The notes beneath the pieces are model-generated. The model did not search any database, had not been told where the DNA came from, and saw only the letters and a list, made by a program, of their open reading frames with translations. Shown piece after piece: positions 35,596 through 46,135 of a stretch of DNA of 64,000 bases (within the stretch, counting starts at the first letter, position 1; the number at the start of each line of letters is the position of its first letter). The position numbers were made by a program, and so were the translations under genes. The stretch lies in contig JARKIP010000064.1 in the NCBI GenBank assembly GCA_029990175.1, forward strand, positions 14,588,001 to 14,652,000. Reading direction: 5' to 3'. Source of the DNA: Petunia secreta (lineage: Eukaryota > Streptophyta > Magnoliopsida > Solanales > Solanaceae).

Positions 35596-35703
35596 TTATT
35601 TTTTCGATGTGGCTGCATGCAGATATGGCCGCATCATAAGATTTAAAACACTCGAACATGCTACCCTTGACCCTGATAACCATAAGAGAACATTCACTCC
35701 CAT
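35596..35703 (-). CDS. Secreted-peptide-like ORF, upstream copy of a tandem pair
   Basis: A 35-residue reading from ATG to TAA: MGVNVLLWLSGSRVACSSVL, then NLMMRP and a Ser/Lys end. It aligns with the copy 170 bp downstream (LxVLxWLxxSRVAxS ... MM) but stops early by a frameshift or stop, so it lacks the downstream copy's C-terminal part. It is probably a decayed duplicate. No promoter or conserved C-terminal peptide motif is recognised. Confidence 0.3.
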   Translation of the reverse strand: MGVNVLLWLSGSRVACSSVLNLMMRPYLHAATSKK

Positions 35704-35860
35704 GAATAATAATCATGTCCTCTTACTAGAAAATACAACATACATTTTGAGCGCTATTCTTTTTTGAATGAACCATTGTTGAATTATTCTTTAATCTATT
35801 CATCATACTCACAAAAATATAAGAGAGTAAGAGACGAAGAAAAAATATGTATACAAGACA

Positions 35861-35865
<5 letters not shown>

Positions 35866-35901
<36 letters not shown>

Positions 35902-35902
35902 A
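35866..35902. repeat. (TA)n(TG)n microsatellite
   Basis: About twelve TA units followed by about five TG units. Confidence 0.9.
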
Positions 35903-36192
35903 TATTATAATTGTACTGTATATAACAAAAAGAAGGGAAAATATCAACATTAATTATTTATGAGAAAAAATCTGTGTGAGTGAATTGATGAGAAAGACTC
36001 CATTCACCTTTTGAATTAAGATGAAATTTCGAGGGAAAGATGGCAATGTTACTTACACAGCATAAATGACCTACGTCAAACTACAATTTACCGTGCTAAT
36101 CTCATCTGGGCAACTGTGGCCAAAATTAGTACTGCTAGAACTACCTTAATGTTTTAAAAGATGATACACGAATTGACGATACAAAATTATAT

Positions 36193-36447
36193 ACTCCCTC
36201 CCTCCCAATTTATTGGCACTTTTCATTTTTTCAGAGTCAATTTGACTAAACTTTGAAGCTAAATTTTATTAGATTAACTCATTAAATTAATATTAAAAAT
36301 TTTATATATAAAAACTACTTGAAACGTACTTTAAGTTGCAACTTTTCTCATATTATTTTGGTGAAAAAATACATCTTAAAATGTTGGTCAAAATTCATGC
36401 AGTTTGAATCTCAAAAAGTGAAAAGTGTCACATAAATTGAGACATAG
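36193..36447. mobile_element. Stowaway-like MITE with clear inverted ends
   Basis: About 255 bp. The left end runs CTCCCTCCCTCCCAATTTAT, then TGGCACTTTTC. The right end, reverse complemented, reads TTTCTATGTCTCAATTTATG, then TGACACTTTTC. The inverted ends match over about 30 bp. There is no ORF and the body is AT-rich, as expected for a Stowaway/mariner-type MITE. Confidence 0.75.
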
Positions 36448-38025
36448 AAAATAATCATTATATTTTATTAGTTTTTATGCAGTATAGTAGTAAATCTGTT
36501 TAGTTACGATTTTGCTACACATAATAAAATAATACAAGTTGATGTTTTTCATTAATATCTCTCCATTATTTTAATTTGAATATCTAAAGTAAAATAATTA
36601 TTCAAAGCACAAACTTTCAACTTTTTTTCTGAAGTGGAATTCACTCCCTAACACCAAACTTCTAAATAATTTTATTAAATCAAACAGTGATGTCCAAACT
36701 CCAAAGCCACCTAAAAGACCATAGAAAAATTAATTTAACGCGACAATTAATACCAATGCTCGTTAAAGTAACACAAAATTTTAGTAGCTTGTTCATGAAT
36801 TTGGCTGAAAATTGGCATGTTTAATTTAATGGAGAGATACATCGATATTAGAAACAACTATAGTATCTTTTCCTATTTCATTGGCCACAAATCATATTAA
36901 TATAACCTTCAATTAAACACGCATTTTTGTACAAAATGTAAAATATATACTCTAAGAAAGATAATAAAAAAGGTTTGTTTTCTACTTTGCATTCGGTTGA
37001 ACAAATTTATTGCATTATAAGAATTTGAAGTTTATAGAGCTGCCGTACTTAATAACTTTGTAAAGTTGGAGACTATCACTCACTTCAAAATTGAAGTACC
37101 ACAACGTGTGCATGTATATCCCATCATCCAAGATGGCCTTTACTATTCTGATGGTTTATTTTCCTTCTCTAATTACTCTTATTAAACTTGATATATAAGT
37201 AATAGACTTCAAGGTGATAATTAAATGTTGTTGATTTATTCAATTGGTGCACGTCTTCCCCACCTCTTGGTTCGTCGATAGAGTACTTGCAAATGTTTGG
37301 TCACAACTCACAAGGTAATATTGATTCATCAAAATACTTTCTTAAAGTTATTGTGTGCCATATTGATGCAGGTCTTCGTACTCCCACAGAACTCAAGCAG
37401 CTCTTTCTTCCTCATCATTCATTAGCGATAAGTGCTATAGCATTCTCAATCGAAGCAATTTATTATCAGTGTTCCTCAAAAGCCGAGCACTTTCCACACC
37501 TACAAGCAATAGCTTGTGGATTCGAGAAACAGTAGGAACAAAAAGTGGAAGGTACACTATTTGTTGTGAGAGAGATGGGTATGGGGTTAAAAAAATTGTC
37601 ATCTATGGAGAAAATCATCAGTAATATCTATACGAAGTGGTGGAACAATCATATCCTTTCTGCACTTTTTAAAGTATTTTGATTGCATGTCTTTTCCTTT
37701 TGTTAGTTGAATAATGTGATTATCTTGGTAAATGCTTAAGATTTTAATAATATTATGAAAGACTTTGGATATTATTGTAGGCACAATAGAGAAATCTACT
37801 TGCACATGAAAGAACAAATGAGATGGAACTCATTTAGTCCGGAGAAAATAGATACTATAAATCCTATTGAATCAATTATTTTTTCTTTTGGTAATTATTC
37901 TATAATGTATGCATGTATCCTTATACACTTATGGTCACAAGTTTATAACTTAATTTCCTTATATCAAGTATATTTTCCTAACTAATCCAAAAAGAAAGGC
38001 AAAAACAGGAATCACAATATTTAGG
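36448..38025. other. Gene-free AT-rich spacer
   Basis: No domain, splice pattern or RNA gene is seen. Two short plus-strand frames (37287-37535, 37755-37985) have unremarkable composition and no recognised motif. Confidence 0.45.
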
Positions 38026-38515
38026 GGAAAGTGCACGAAAGATCACTTTTGCCACTGGTCTTTAGGCACAGGCCACTAATACCAAAATATTTAGTTTGTG
38101 GCCACTTTCGCTTAAAAGATAGAACTTCAGTCCAGAGGCCGGATTGAAGTTCAGTCCTTAAAGATTGAACTTCAGTCCAGGGCCATATGGATTGAAGTTC
38201 ACTCCTTAAAGACAGAACTTCAGTCCAGGGCCATGTTGACTGAAGTTCAGTCCTGCCATAAGGATTGAAGTTCAATCCTTAAATATAGAACTTCAGTCCA
38301 GGGCCATGTTGACTGAAGTTCAGTCCCGTCATTAAAGATGAAACTTCAGTCCAGGGGCAGTATGGACTGAACTTCACTCAATGATCAGAACTTAAGTCAA
38401 TGTTTATTTAGTAAAGGCCCAAAAGTGGCCTCTAGTGTAACACCAAAGAAAATAGTGGCCTCAAAACCAAATACCGGTGTTAAAAGTGGCCGCTGGGCAA
38501 AATTTTTACCAATAT
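38026..38515. repeat. Foldback/hairpin array built on GAACTTCAGTCC
   Basis: The motif GAACTTCAGTCCAGGGCCAT and its inverse ATTGAAGTTCAGTCCTTAAA alternate about seven times between 38120 and 38390, so the array can fold into repeated stems. It is flanked by 'GTGCACGAAAGATCACTTTT' on the left and, near 38490, by 'AAAGTGGCCGCTGGGCAAA', which are approximate inverted ends. The element at 54558-54769 shares both the core motif and the ends, so this is one repeat family with variable numbers of hairpin units. No ORF. Confidence 0.8.
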
Positions 38516-38864
38516 TTATTTGAGGACTTTTATGAAGTCAGAATTCCTCCCTTCATTGAGCTGCATAAATAGGACCAACATTTATCACTTTAGAAACATA
38601 CAATTAATCTTTTAACTTAAACCCACAGTTTGATGAAATTTATGCAATTTCTTAATATTTGTATACTCATTGATGTTCGGATTCCGCGTGCACAAAACTA
38701 GTGCATGGATAAGTTCAAAAGCATTGTGCTTTAAAAGGGGCACAAAATGAAAGACCCAAATAAAAAAATAAAAATTTCTTGTAGAGGCTTGTTTGGAGCG
38801 CGCTAATTGATTTATAGCCGTCAAAAATAAATTTATTGAGAAATAACCACCTCGGTAGCTTTGA

Positions 38865-39260
38865 ACAAATTTTGTTCAAGGCCTCAGTATTTATACCGAG
38901 AAGCTTCAGTAAACTAACCCCAGTATAAAATACTGAGGCTTTTAACAAGTTTTGTTCAAGGCCCCAGCATTTTATTATGAGACTTTGTATAAAGCTTCAG
39001 TCCCATAACAAAATGCTGGGGCTGTGAACAAAACTTGTTCAAAGCCCAGCATTTTGTTATGAGACTGAAGCTTTATATATAAGGTCTCATAACAAAATAA
39101 TGAGATTTATCCCTTTGATGGACCTTTGTTATGGGATAAATCCCATTATTTTGTTATGAAACTTTGTATAAAGCTTCAGTCCCATAACAAAATACTTGGG
39201 TTTTGAACAAGTTTTGTTGAAAGTCCCAGTATTTTGTTATGGGACTAGTCTGAGGTGTTT
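38865..39260. repeat. Second foldback/hairpin array, unrelated core motif
   Basis: The motif CCCAGCATTTTGTTATGGGA and its inverse CCCATAACAAAATGCTGGGG alternate at least five times, with GAACAAAACTTGTTC palindromes between them. Stem arms of 20-30 bases face each other several times over. Structure is like the array at 38026-38515 but the sequence is different. Boundaries are approximate and no ORF is present. Confidence 0.8.
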
Positions 39261-40120
39261 TTCCAACGCTAATGGAGCTTAAGTGTCCGCGCAAATTTTT
39301 GGCTATTCTTCAATGAATTTTGAAATGGTGGATAGTCCCAATGAGCACGTCCAAAAATGACTAGTGATCAAAATTTCCCAATAAAAATATTTTTTTCTTT
39401 GATTGTCATAGACTAATAAATACACGCCCCTGGCTTACATGGTAGACTTTCATAATAATCTAGCTGAATTATAAATTAGTTTAGAAAAACACTTTGGAAT
39501 AACAAATAAAACTCAAAATTCTAAACATACATAGTAAGAATATCCCCCACCATTATTATATTTCTTCTTCTCTATTATTCTATAGGTTTTAAGACAATCT
39601 TGAGCCCAAAAAAAAAAAAAAAAAACGTTGAGGATGCATCTACTCCTAAAGGTTAATTGCAGTGATATTTGTAGCTCAAAAAAAGTTAATGAATGAGATT
39701 TTTAAACCTTTTCTAAAAAATAATGGATAAGTTTATTAGGACAAATGGGAAAATGTGTAGAATGATATTTAAAATTAGCGAAAAGGTCTTTTGACCATAC
39801 TCATTTTGGCCACAATGGCACTAACAGGGTTAAAATGGTAAATTATTGTCAAATCTAGGTCATTTATAGGGTTAAGCAAAATACACAGATTATAAATTGA
39901 AGGATATAGAAGTCATTTTGACAGGTGTGGCCAAATATTTGATTTTTGATTAAAGTTAAAAGGACAAATTGAATCTTATCCAAAAAGTAAATGTAAATTT
40001 TCAAATTAAGAAACTATAGTAAAGACCAACGTATTAAATTCTCAAATATATATATCCATTATTCAAGTACATACATTACGCTTCGTCAGATGATGTGTAT
40101 CTAACCAAAGTTACTTATTC
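39261..40120. other. Spacer upstream of the J-domain gene
   Basis: AT-rich, no ORF. It includes an A-run near 39608-39624. Distal promoter elements of the J-domain gene could lie here but none is distinctive. Confidence 0.45.
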
Positions 40121-40129
40121 TATAAATAA

Positions 40130-40355
40130 ATATATATATTTTCTTTTTAGTCTGTTCCAAAAAAAGTAAATTTTTTTTATATTTAATAATTATTTAATTT
40201 TAAGATTTGTATTGAATTATAAGAATTAAGACGTTGAACCATACTACATAATGCAACTTTAATTTTAAATCATACTATAATTTATTTATTTTTTTTAAAA
40301 AAATCTGTACCTAATCAAACTGAGACATATAAAATTGGATGGAGTGAATGTATAT
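40130..40355. mobile_element. MITE-like element in the J-domain gene promoter
   Basis: The left part, TTTTTAGTCTGTTCCAAAAA, and the right end, AACTGAGACATATAAAATTGGATGGAGT, match subterminal and terminal sequences common in nightshade Stowaway-like MITEs. It ends about 140 bp before the ATG of the J-domain gene. The left end is poorly defined and no target duplication was placed. Confidence 0.5.
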
Positions 40356-40412
40356 CATTTGGTCCTAAAACGACAACCTTTGTAGTAGTTTGCACCTCAC
40401 ACTCTCCACCTC

Positions 40413-40437
40413 CCCCCCCCCCCCCCCCACCCCCCCT
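40413..40437. repeat. Poly-C tract in the J-domain gene 5' leader
   Basis: A near-uninterrupted run of C, broken by one A, 60-80 bases before the ATG. On the other strand it is a G-run capable of G-quadruplex formation. Confidence 0.85.
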
Positions 40438-40495
40438 CAAATCCCTCATCATTTTCTCCGTCCCCCAATTTCCAAATCAGACTCAAAAAAACACC

Positions 40496-41644
40496 ATGGA
40501 ACATCACACAACAACAAGCAGAGCAGAAGCAGAAAGACTATTAGGTGTCTCAGAAAAACTGTTACGTGAAAAAGACTATGCACCATGCAAAGACTTTGCA
40601 TTATTAGCCCAAGAAACTGAACCATTATTAGAAGGACCTGAACAGATCTTAGCTATAGCCGAGGTCTTATTAGCATCAAACAACAAGAAAATCAACAACC
40701 ATCATGACTGGTATTCCATTTTACAGATTCATAAAACTCATGATTTTGAATTAATCAAGAAACAATATAGGCGTTTAGCTTTGTTATTACATCCTGATAA
40801 GAATAAGTATCCTTCTTCTGATGTTGCTTTTGGTCTTGTTGCTGATGCTTTTGCTGTTCTTTCAGATCCCAACAAAAAGAATTTGTATGATAATGAATTA
40901 GCTCTTTTTTCTAAGGTTAATACTACTTTTACTTCAAGAAAAAGGCCTACTACTTATAATAAACGTAAATCTGATGCTAAATTGCCTGTTAGGAGAAGTA
41001 CTAGGGCTGGTAGTGGTGGTGTTGGGGGTAATTCGGGTCAGAATATGAATTCAGGCCAAAATTTGAACCCGGGTCGGGGTATGGATTCCGGTCAAAGTGT
41101 GCCGATGGCGAAGGCTACGGCGACGACGACACCGGTGAGTGGTGGAATGAGAGGACAAAGGGTGGTGAATTTGTGGACAGCTTGTCCTTATTGTTATAAC
41201 TTGTATGAGTATCCTAGGGCTTACGAAGGGTGTTGTTTAAGGTGTGAGAGTTGTAAGAGAGCTTTTACTGCTGCTGAGATTTTGTCGATGCCGCCTTTGG
41301 TACCGGGGCGAGAAGCTTATTATTGCATTTGGGGTTTTTTTCCTATGGGGTTTGTGAATGGGAATTTGGAGAATGGGAAAGTTTCGTCTGCGAGCGGTGG
41401 TGGTGGTGGTGGTGCGGGGTTTCCTAATTGGATGCCACCTATGTTTCCGTCCGATGGTAATGTGAATGTTGGAAATCAAAATGCTACCCCTACTTCAGCT
41501 CCGGCACCCGCACCGGCCCCAGCTCCGACTCAGCCTCAAGCTCAACCTCAGACTCAGGCTCAAACTGCAACTCCAGCTTCAGCTCCAAGACCGATGTCAA
41601 CAGGAACTAAGAAAAGAGGTAGGCCTAGGAAATATCCTCTGTAA
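40496..41644 (+). CDS. J-domain (DnaJ-type) co-chaperone with zinc-ribbon and AT-hook
   Basis: 382 residues, intronless, intact from ATG to TAA. An N-terminal helical region (residues 8-60) matches the plant J-protein group that starts 'AxRLLxxAEKLLxxxDxxxCKxFA'. The J domain spans about 70-136 (DWYSILQI ... YDNEL) with the HPD triad at 99-101, needed to stimulate Hsp70 ATPase. A basic/Ser/Gly linker follows. C230, C233, C250 and C253 (CPYC ... CESC) look like a zinc ribbon. A Gly-rich and a Pro/Ala/Gln-rich low-complexity region come next. The C-terminus KKRGRPRKYPL is an AT-hook, binding the minor groove of AT-rich DNA. The combination suggests a nuclear Hsp70 co-factor rather than a cytosolic one (inference). 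The start is the first ATG after a pyrimidine-rich leader. A MITE and a poly-C tract lie just upstream. Confidence 0.93.
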   Translation: MEHHTTTSRAEAERLLGVSEKLLREKDYAPCKDFALLAQETEPLLEGPEQILAIAEVLLASNNKKINNHHDWYSILQIHKTHDFELIKKQYRRLALLLHPDKNKYPSSDVAFGLVADAFAVLSDPNKKNLYDNELALFSKVNTTFTSRKRPTTYNKRKSDAKLPVRRSTRAGSGGVGGNSGQNMNSGQNLNPGRGMDSGQSVPMAKATATTTPVSGGMRGQRVVNLWTACPYCYNLYEYPRAYEGCCLRCESCKRAFTAAEILSMPPLVPGREAYYCIWGFFPMGFVNGNLENGKVSSASGGGGGGAGFPNWMPPMFPSDGNVNVGNQNATPTSAPAPAPAPAPTQPQAQPQTQAQTATPASAPRPMSTGTKKRGRPRKYPL

Positions 41645-44210
41645 GGGATTAGGGTTCCATTTATGGTTTTACCTAATGAATTGCCTCAAGAATCTTGAAT
41701 CTATGGAATTAACGTTTTTGTGAAATCTGATCAAGCTGATTGGAATTTGAGAACTGTTGAAGGTTGGAGGGGTCTTGGATTTGAAGCAGATCCTCTTAAC
41801 TTGAATGTTCAAAATGTTGTAGTAAGTTTAAGTTGAGTAGTGAGCAAAAGTAGATGCTTTTCTTCATTCATATGATGAAGTATATATGCTAGACTGACCC
41901 CAGTATTGCACTACTGTGCTATTTCTCATTGTAGAAATTATTTTTCTGTTGTTTGGTAGTTTTCTTGGGTTTGTAGATGCTGTAATGTTATTCAATTTTC
42001 AAGACTTGTAGACTCGTTTGTAGTTGAATGATCTTTTTACTTCAAATTTCTGAATTGTGTTGTCGTCTTCAAGTTCACATTTTTCTGCTGTTGTTTTTCC
42101 GAAATATTGTTCGGCACTGATGCGTAGCTGTTTTTTTTTTCCTAGTGATAACAATGGTTTTCTATTAAGTTTCGCTGAGGTCCTGTGTATATTTTGTATA
42201 AATCATGTTATCATCAACTCATTTGGTTCAACATTTATGTATTAAGGCAATGTTAGTGCTTTAGTATATTGGAGAATTCCTTGTAGCACCGTCCAAAATT
42301 GTGCTGTAGCTGGTGATTCTGCTTGTGCAATTCAAGTGTCTATATATGTCCTGAAACGCTCTTTTTCTTGGTGATAAATGCCAATTAAGGGGGATGAACT
42401 CTGGGTGATTACTTTGTGCAAGTAGAGTGCATTAAAGAAATTGGAAAAGGGTAATGCTGTTTTGAAGCTAAAAAGGGGTTTTTAATTTGCTCAATTTTTA
42501 AATTAATCGTGTTCCAGTGGGTAGATGTTCCAGAAATATTTTGACCTATGCTAGAAACTGCAATCTTGCAGGACCACGAAGGTATTTCCAGGTGGTATAG
42601 ATAGCGTTTCGCTAACAAAATAGAAAAGAAAAAAAAAGGATTGATTTTCAGTAGGTATCTCAAGATCAAAGTCTTGCTCTAATAGCACGTCACTGGTCGA
42701 ACTTGTCATAAACAAGAACAAGTGGAAAAGGGTAGAAGGCTAACACTGGGTATGTTGTTATAAAATGGTAGAAGGACACACTCATTATCAGCTGAGCTTT
42801 GAACCGAGTCCCAATCGGGCTTGTAATTTTTCGTATCACAGGAAAAGACTGCTACACTTGTATCTCAAAATCAAGAGTAAAGGGTTCTTCTACTTTGGTT
42901 CTGAATCCGCGGAGGTCGCAACTTTATCTTGGTCTTTACTGGGCATCATGTCATATTCACCTTCCTAAGATGTCCTGCAAATCACTTTTCTATAAACGTA
43001 GGACAGGGGGATATTTATATTGAATCCTGATCGAGTTCATCTTCCTTGGATTTCATGTTGAAAAGACAAAGCAGGGTTTTGCTTTTTGGGGCAAAAAATA
43101 TGCACCAAACTATAAATCAACCATTCTTTTGTGCATTTCCTCGCACATTTGGAACAAGAATTTTGGCTCACTATAAAATGATAGAAATGCAAAAAGATTA
43201 GCGTGGGAAGAGGGATATGATGTTAGACCAAAACGAATCAACAACATGCTAAAAGACCCTCATGACTTGTTTCGTTTGCAGTATAAGAAAATCCTGACAT
43301 AAGCATTATTATTGTGGTGTAAATTTCAATACCAGTACAATATTTTGTTTTCAATATAGAACTTTGTACAACTAATACCTTTCTCAACGTACGGCAAAAT
43401 CTATGTATTATTTCATACTTGACAGCATCTGAAATAGGAATACATGTACAGTATTAACAATTAATTCTTGAGTATGAAGACATTAATCTATTTGGTTAAA
43501 TCCATAACCTCGGTATCCTGATATCAATATGGCTAGTTGGCTTATTAATGCAAGTATCATTTTGTTCACGTAATTGCAAACATTTGCACGTTGATTCTAA
43601 TCTATGGCTGGTTTTGTTTGAATAAATACTTCAGAAGTTAGAAACTGATTTCATCTGCAGGGACAATCTAAACATCTCAAAAAGGAGAAGAAACTACAAC
43701 AGAAAAAATAACAGATCGTGTAGTTTTCTAACTAATTATATCCAGGCGAATTTCGCAGACCCATTTCAAGCCTGGATGAAGAAGGTTGGGTAAGTTGAGA
43801 CAAACATAGAAATTGTCTAATATGATCTGGTTAGAGACTTAAATGTCCATATCGGGAAAACGTGTGAGATCTAGAGAACATCTACTTGATATTAAAATGA
43901 AATGGATATGAATAGAGCGGAACAAGAATACAAGATTCATATAGCCAACACCAACTAATATGTTATCGAGAAGGTTGATTAATTGATGTACATAGAACTC
44001 CTATATGGCCCCACAAACATAACACATTGATCTATAACTCGATCTCAATCTCAAATAAATTCTATTTGGAGATCCAATTCACAAACAACAGGTATCAAAT
44101 ATCTCGACACATGGTAAAAAGATGGCACAATTAATATTGATGAACATCAGAAGGTTGTTGATAGAACAGGATTCTTGAAATGGTAAAAGCAAAATACTAG
44201 AGCAAATGTG
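41645..44210. other. 3' UTR of the J-domain gene and downstream spacer
   Basis: The first ~400 bases are T-rich and probably the 3' UTR. The rest holds no accepted gene. Open frames at 42409-42669 (minus) and 42765-43023 (plus) lack recognisable features. The 44100s lead into the 3' UTR of the minus-strand gene beginning at 44597. Confidence 0.5.
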
Positions 44211-44597
44211 CTAAGAAGACACTACAGAAGATTGTGAGAGCCTAAGACACTCACTTTGACACCTCTTGAGACAGATATCATTCCAGTTAGGCACTTGATG
44301 CTGATTAACACAGACAGTCCGAGCACACGCATCAGCACATGCATCAAGCTCAGAAACACCGCAAACAGTAACACAAGTATCGGGTGTTGGGTCTTTAGAA
44401 AATGCACCAACCTTGTTGAGCATTCTTTTTGAAGTACACACTCGTTCACAAACAAAGATATCATCGGAGTTCTTCTCACGGCCTCTTGCCCTCTTTAACC
44501 TCTCTTCCTCATCTCTCCTCTTTTTCATCCTAAAAGCTTGCCCTGTCACTACTGCTGGCACAGCAGCTCCCAGTAAAGACCACCACCATTCCACCAT
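44211..44597 (-). CDS. Small CX3C-rich protein with an N-terminal membrane segment
   Basis: 128 residues, single exon, intact. Residues 4-22 (WWWSLLGAAVPAVVTGQAF) form a hydrophobic segment, followed by a strongly charged Lys/Arg/Glu stretch (25-45). Cysteines are at 50, 54, 75, 79, 87, 91, 96, 109, 113 and 117. Most are spaced CX3C, a pattern of redox-sensitive or metal-binding small proteins of the mitochondrial intermembrane space, though the exact twin CX3C/CX9C layout is not met. I recall uncharacterised plant proteins with the same N-terminus and IFVCERVCTSKRML core, but no assigned function. The start is the first ATG before the hydrophobic segment. Expression would be driven from the right, where pyrimidine-rich leader sequence lies. 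A membrane-tethered, disulfide-bonded protein is an inference. Confidence 0.85.
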   Translation of the reverse strand: MVEWWWSLLGAAVPAVVTGQAFRMKKRRDEEERLKRARGREKNSDDIFVCERVCTSKRMLNKVGAFSKDPTPDTCVTVCGVSELDACADACARTVCVNQHQVPNWNDICLKRCQSECLRLSQSSVVSS

Positions 44598-45424
44598 TAC
44601 TGATATCTGGAGAATATTTAGCCTTCAACCCTTCCTGGCCTATACACACACCACATACACGGACAGAAAAAAAAAAAGGAAATCAAGAAGCAAGAATTAA
44701 GCATAAGAACAAAACCAACATAACAAAAAACAAAGCAAAGATAATGCAACAAACACTTAACAGGGAAAAAGATAAGGGGAGGGAGGGGGACAAAACTATA
44801 AGCAAAGGAGAACGAAAGGGAAGTGGAAATTCAGGATAAACACTAGTTTGCCTTTTTTTTTTTTTTTTTTTTGTTTCACTGGTGGTGACATGAGTTTTTG
44901 ATTGTTCAATCTGCTGTAATGCTTACGCAAAACTTAAACTTGGAACATTATCATTTAGTGTGCAACGAGGAAGGAGGGGCAGGGGCGACAACTCAAGAGA
45001 AGGGGTCTAAGCTACAAGGGAAGGAGAAAGAAAGGGAAGTGTGCATTTGGCGTTCATATTATACTTTTAGCCAACTGAATTATTTTTTTGAGAATGGTGA
45101 ATTTAGTTGGTTAAACGTATAATAGGAACTGGATTCTTTGTTCTTTTATTTTCAATTTGCTCTAAGGTGGAAGTTGGCAGCACAGTGGATGGCCTCAGTG
45201 AAAAACTGTCTAACCGTTATGCCTGACTTGACCAACTTAGATATCACAAAAACCAGTAACACTAGCTTTTTTGAGAATGAAAACTAGTGACACTAGTCAA
45301 GTGCTAAGCAATTTTAGCTGAAATTGTGTGCAAGAACGAGTAATAGCCATTGCTATTGTTGAAGAAGGTTCTCTAGTACATATTATTCCATCATTTATCA
45401 TACAGAATCCAGTCATATTGGCAA
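44598..45424. other. Promoter side of the Cys-rich gene and spacer
   Basis: Contains a T-run at about 44857-44873 and purine-rich stretches. No other gene is seen. The short plus frame at 44898-45122 is treated as chance. Confidence 0.45.
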
Positions 45425-45911
45425 ATGAATTTGAGTAATTCTTGCTAATCATGACCAATTTTCTACACTCTGATGACAAGTTAGCTCAGCAGAAAATATT
45501 ATGTTCCTGTCTCAATAGTCCTACTAGCTAGTTATATGCATGCCCTTCAACATTTATTCTTACAAGTTACAACATTGACTACCTTCCACATTTACACGCA
45601 AGGAGAGCTAAAGGACTCCAGAAATGGCAATTTGCGACTTATCGTACTAAAATCTTAAACATTGAAAAAAATTAATCCACACAACGACATTTACTTTCTG
45701 TACTATCACCATAAAGTCATAAACAAAAGGCTGCCCATTTCATCCTTCATCATTGGTTCAAAAGTTCAGCTTACAATTTTTTTTGCTGCAATCCTTCATC
45801 CAGTGTTCTTTATAAACAACTTTTACTTCCAATGGCTTTTCCACCTCAGTCAAACCAAAGCTCAAAACCAGCACACTATACTAAGCTGCACTCACTCTTT
45901 ATGATCTTCTT

Positions 45912-46135
45912 TTTTTTTAAATAACGGTGGTGTCCGGTCCAGCTTACGCGCACCTCGACTAATTCCACCGGACCAATCACCTCCCAGCAGCAAGAGGTAC
46001 CAGGTAACTCTACCTACCAAGGCTTGGATAGATGGGAAAAAAGACCTAGTATTTTTGTCTCCACTGGGATTTGAACCTGAGACCTCATGGTTCTCATCCC
46101 ACTTCATTGACCATTAGGCCACACCCTTGGGTGTC
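45912..46135 (-). mobile_element. Full-length tRNA-derived SINE (TS type) with target duplication
   Basis: 224 bp on the minus strand, flanked by the perfect 13-bp duplication TTATGATCTTCTT (45899-45911 and 46136-46148). The head has Pol III boxes: A box TGGCCTAATGGT (about 46109-46120) and B box GGTTCAAATCC (about 46070-46080). The body matches the nightshade TS SINE and ends in an A-rich tail (T-run near 45912 on the plus strand). The duplicated partner segment at 47336-48990 has one TTATGATCTTCTT and no SINE at this point, a direct empty site. Both boxes are intact, so it may still be transcribed. Confidence 0.95.

Noticed and set aside
37287..37985. Two plus-strand frames in the spacer
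   Set aside because: No family resemblance, no splice pattern, and no conservation evidence available.
41237..41723. Overlapping frames in the J-domain gene (minus 80 codons, plus 85 codons)
   Set aside because: Products of the Gly- and Pro/Gln-repeat composition of the real gene.
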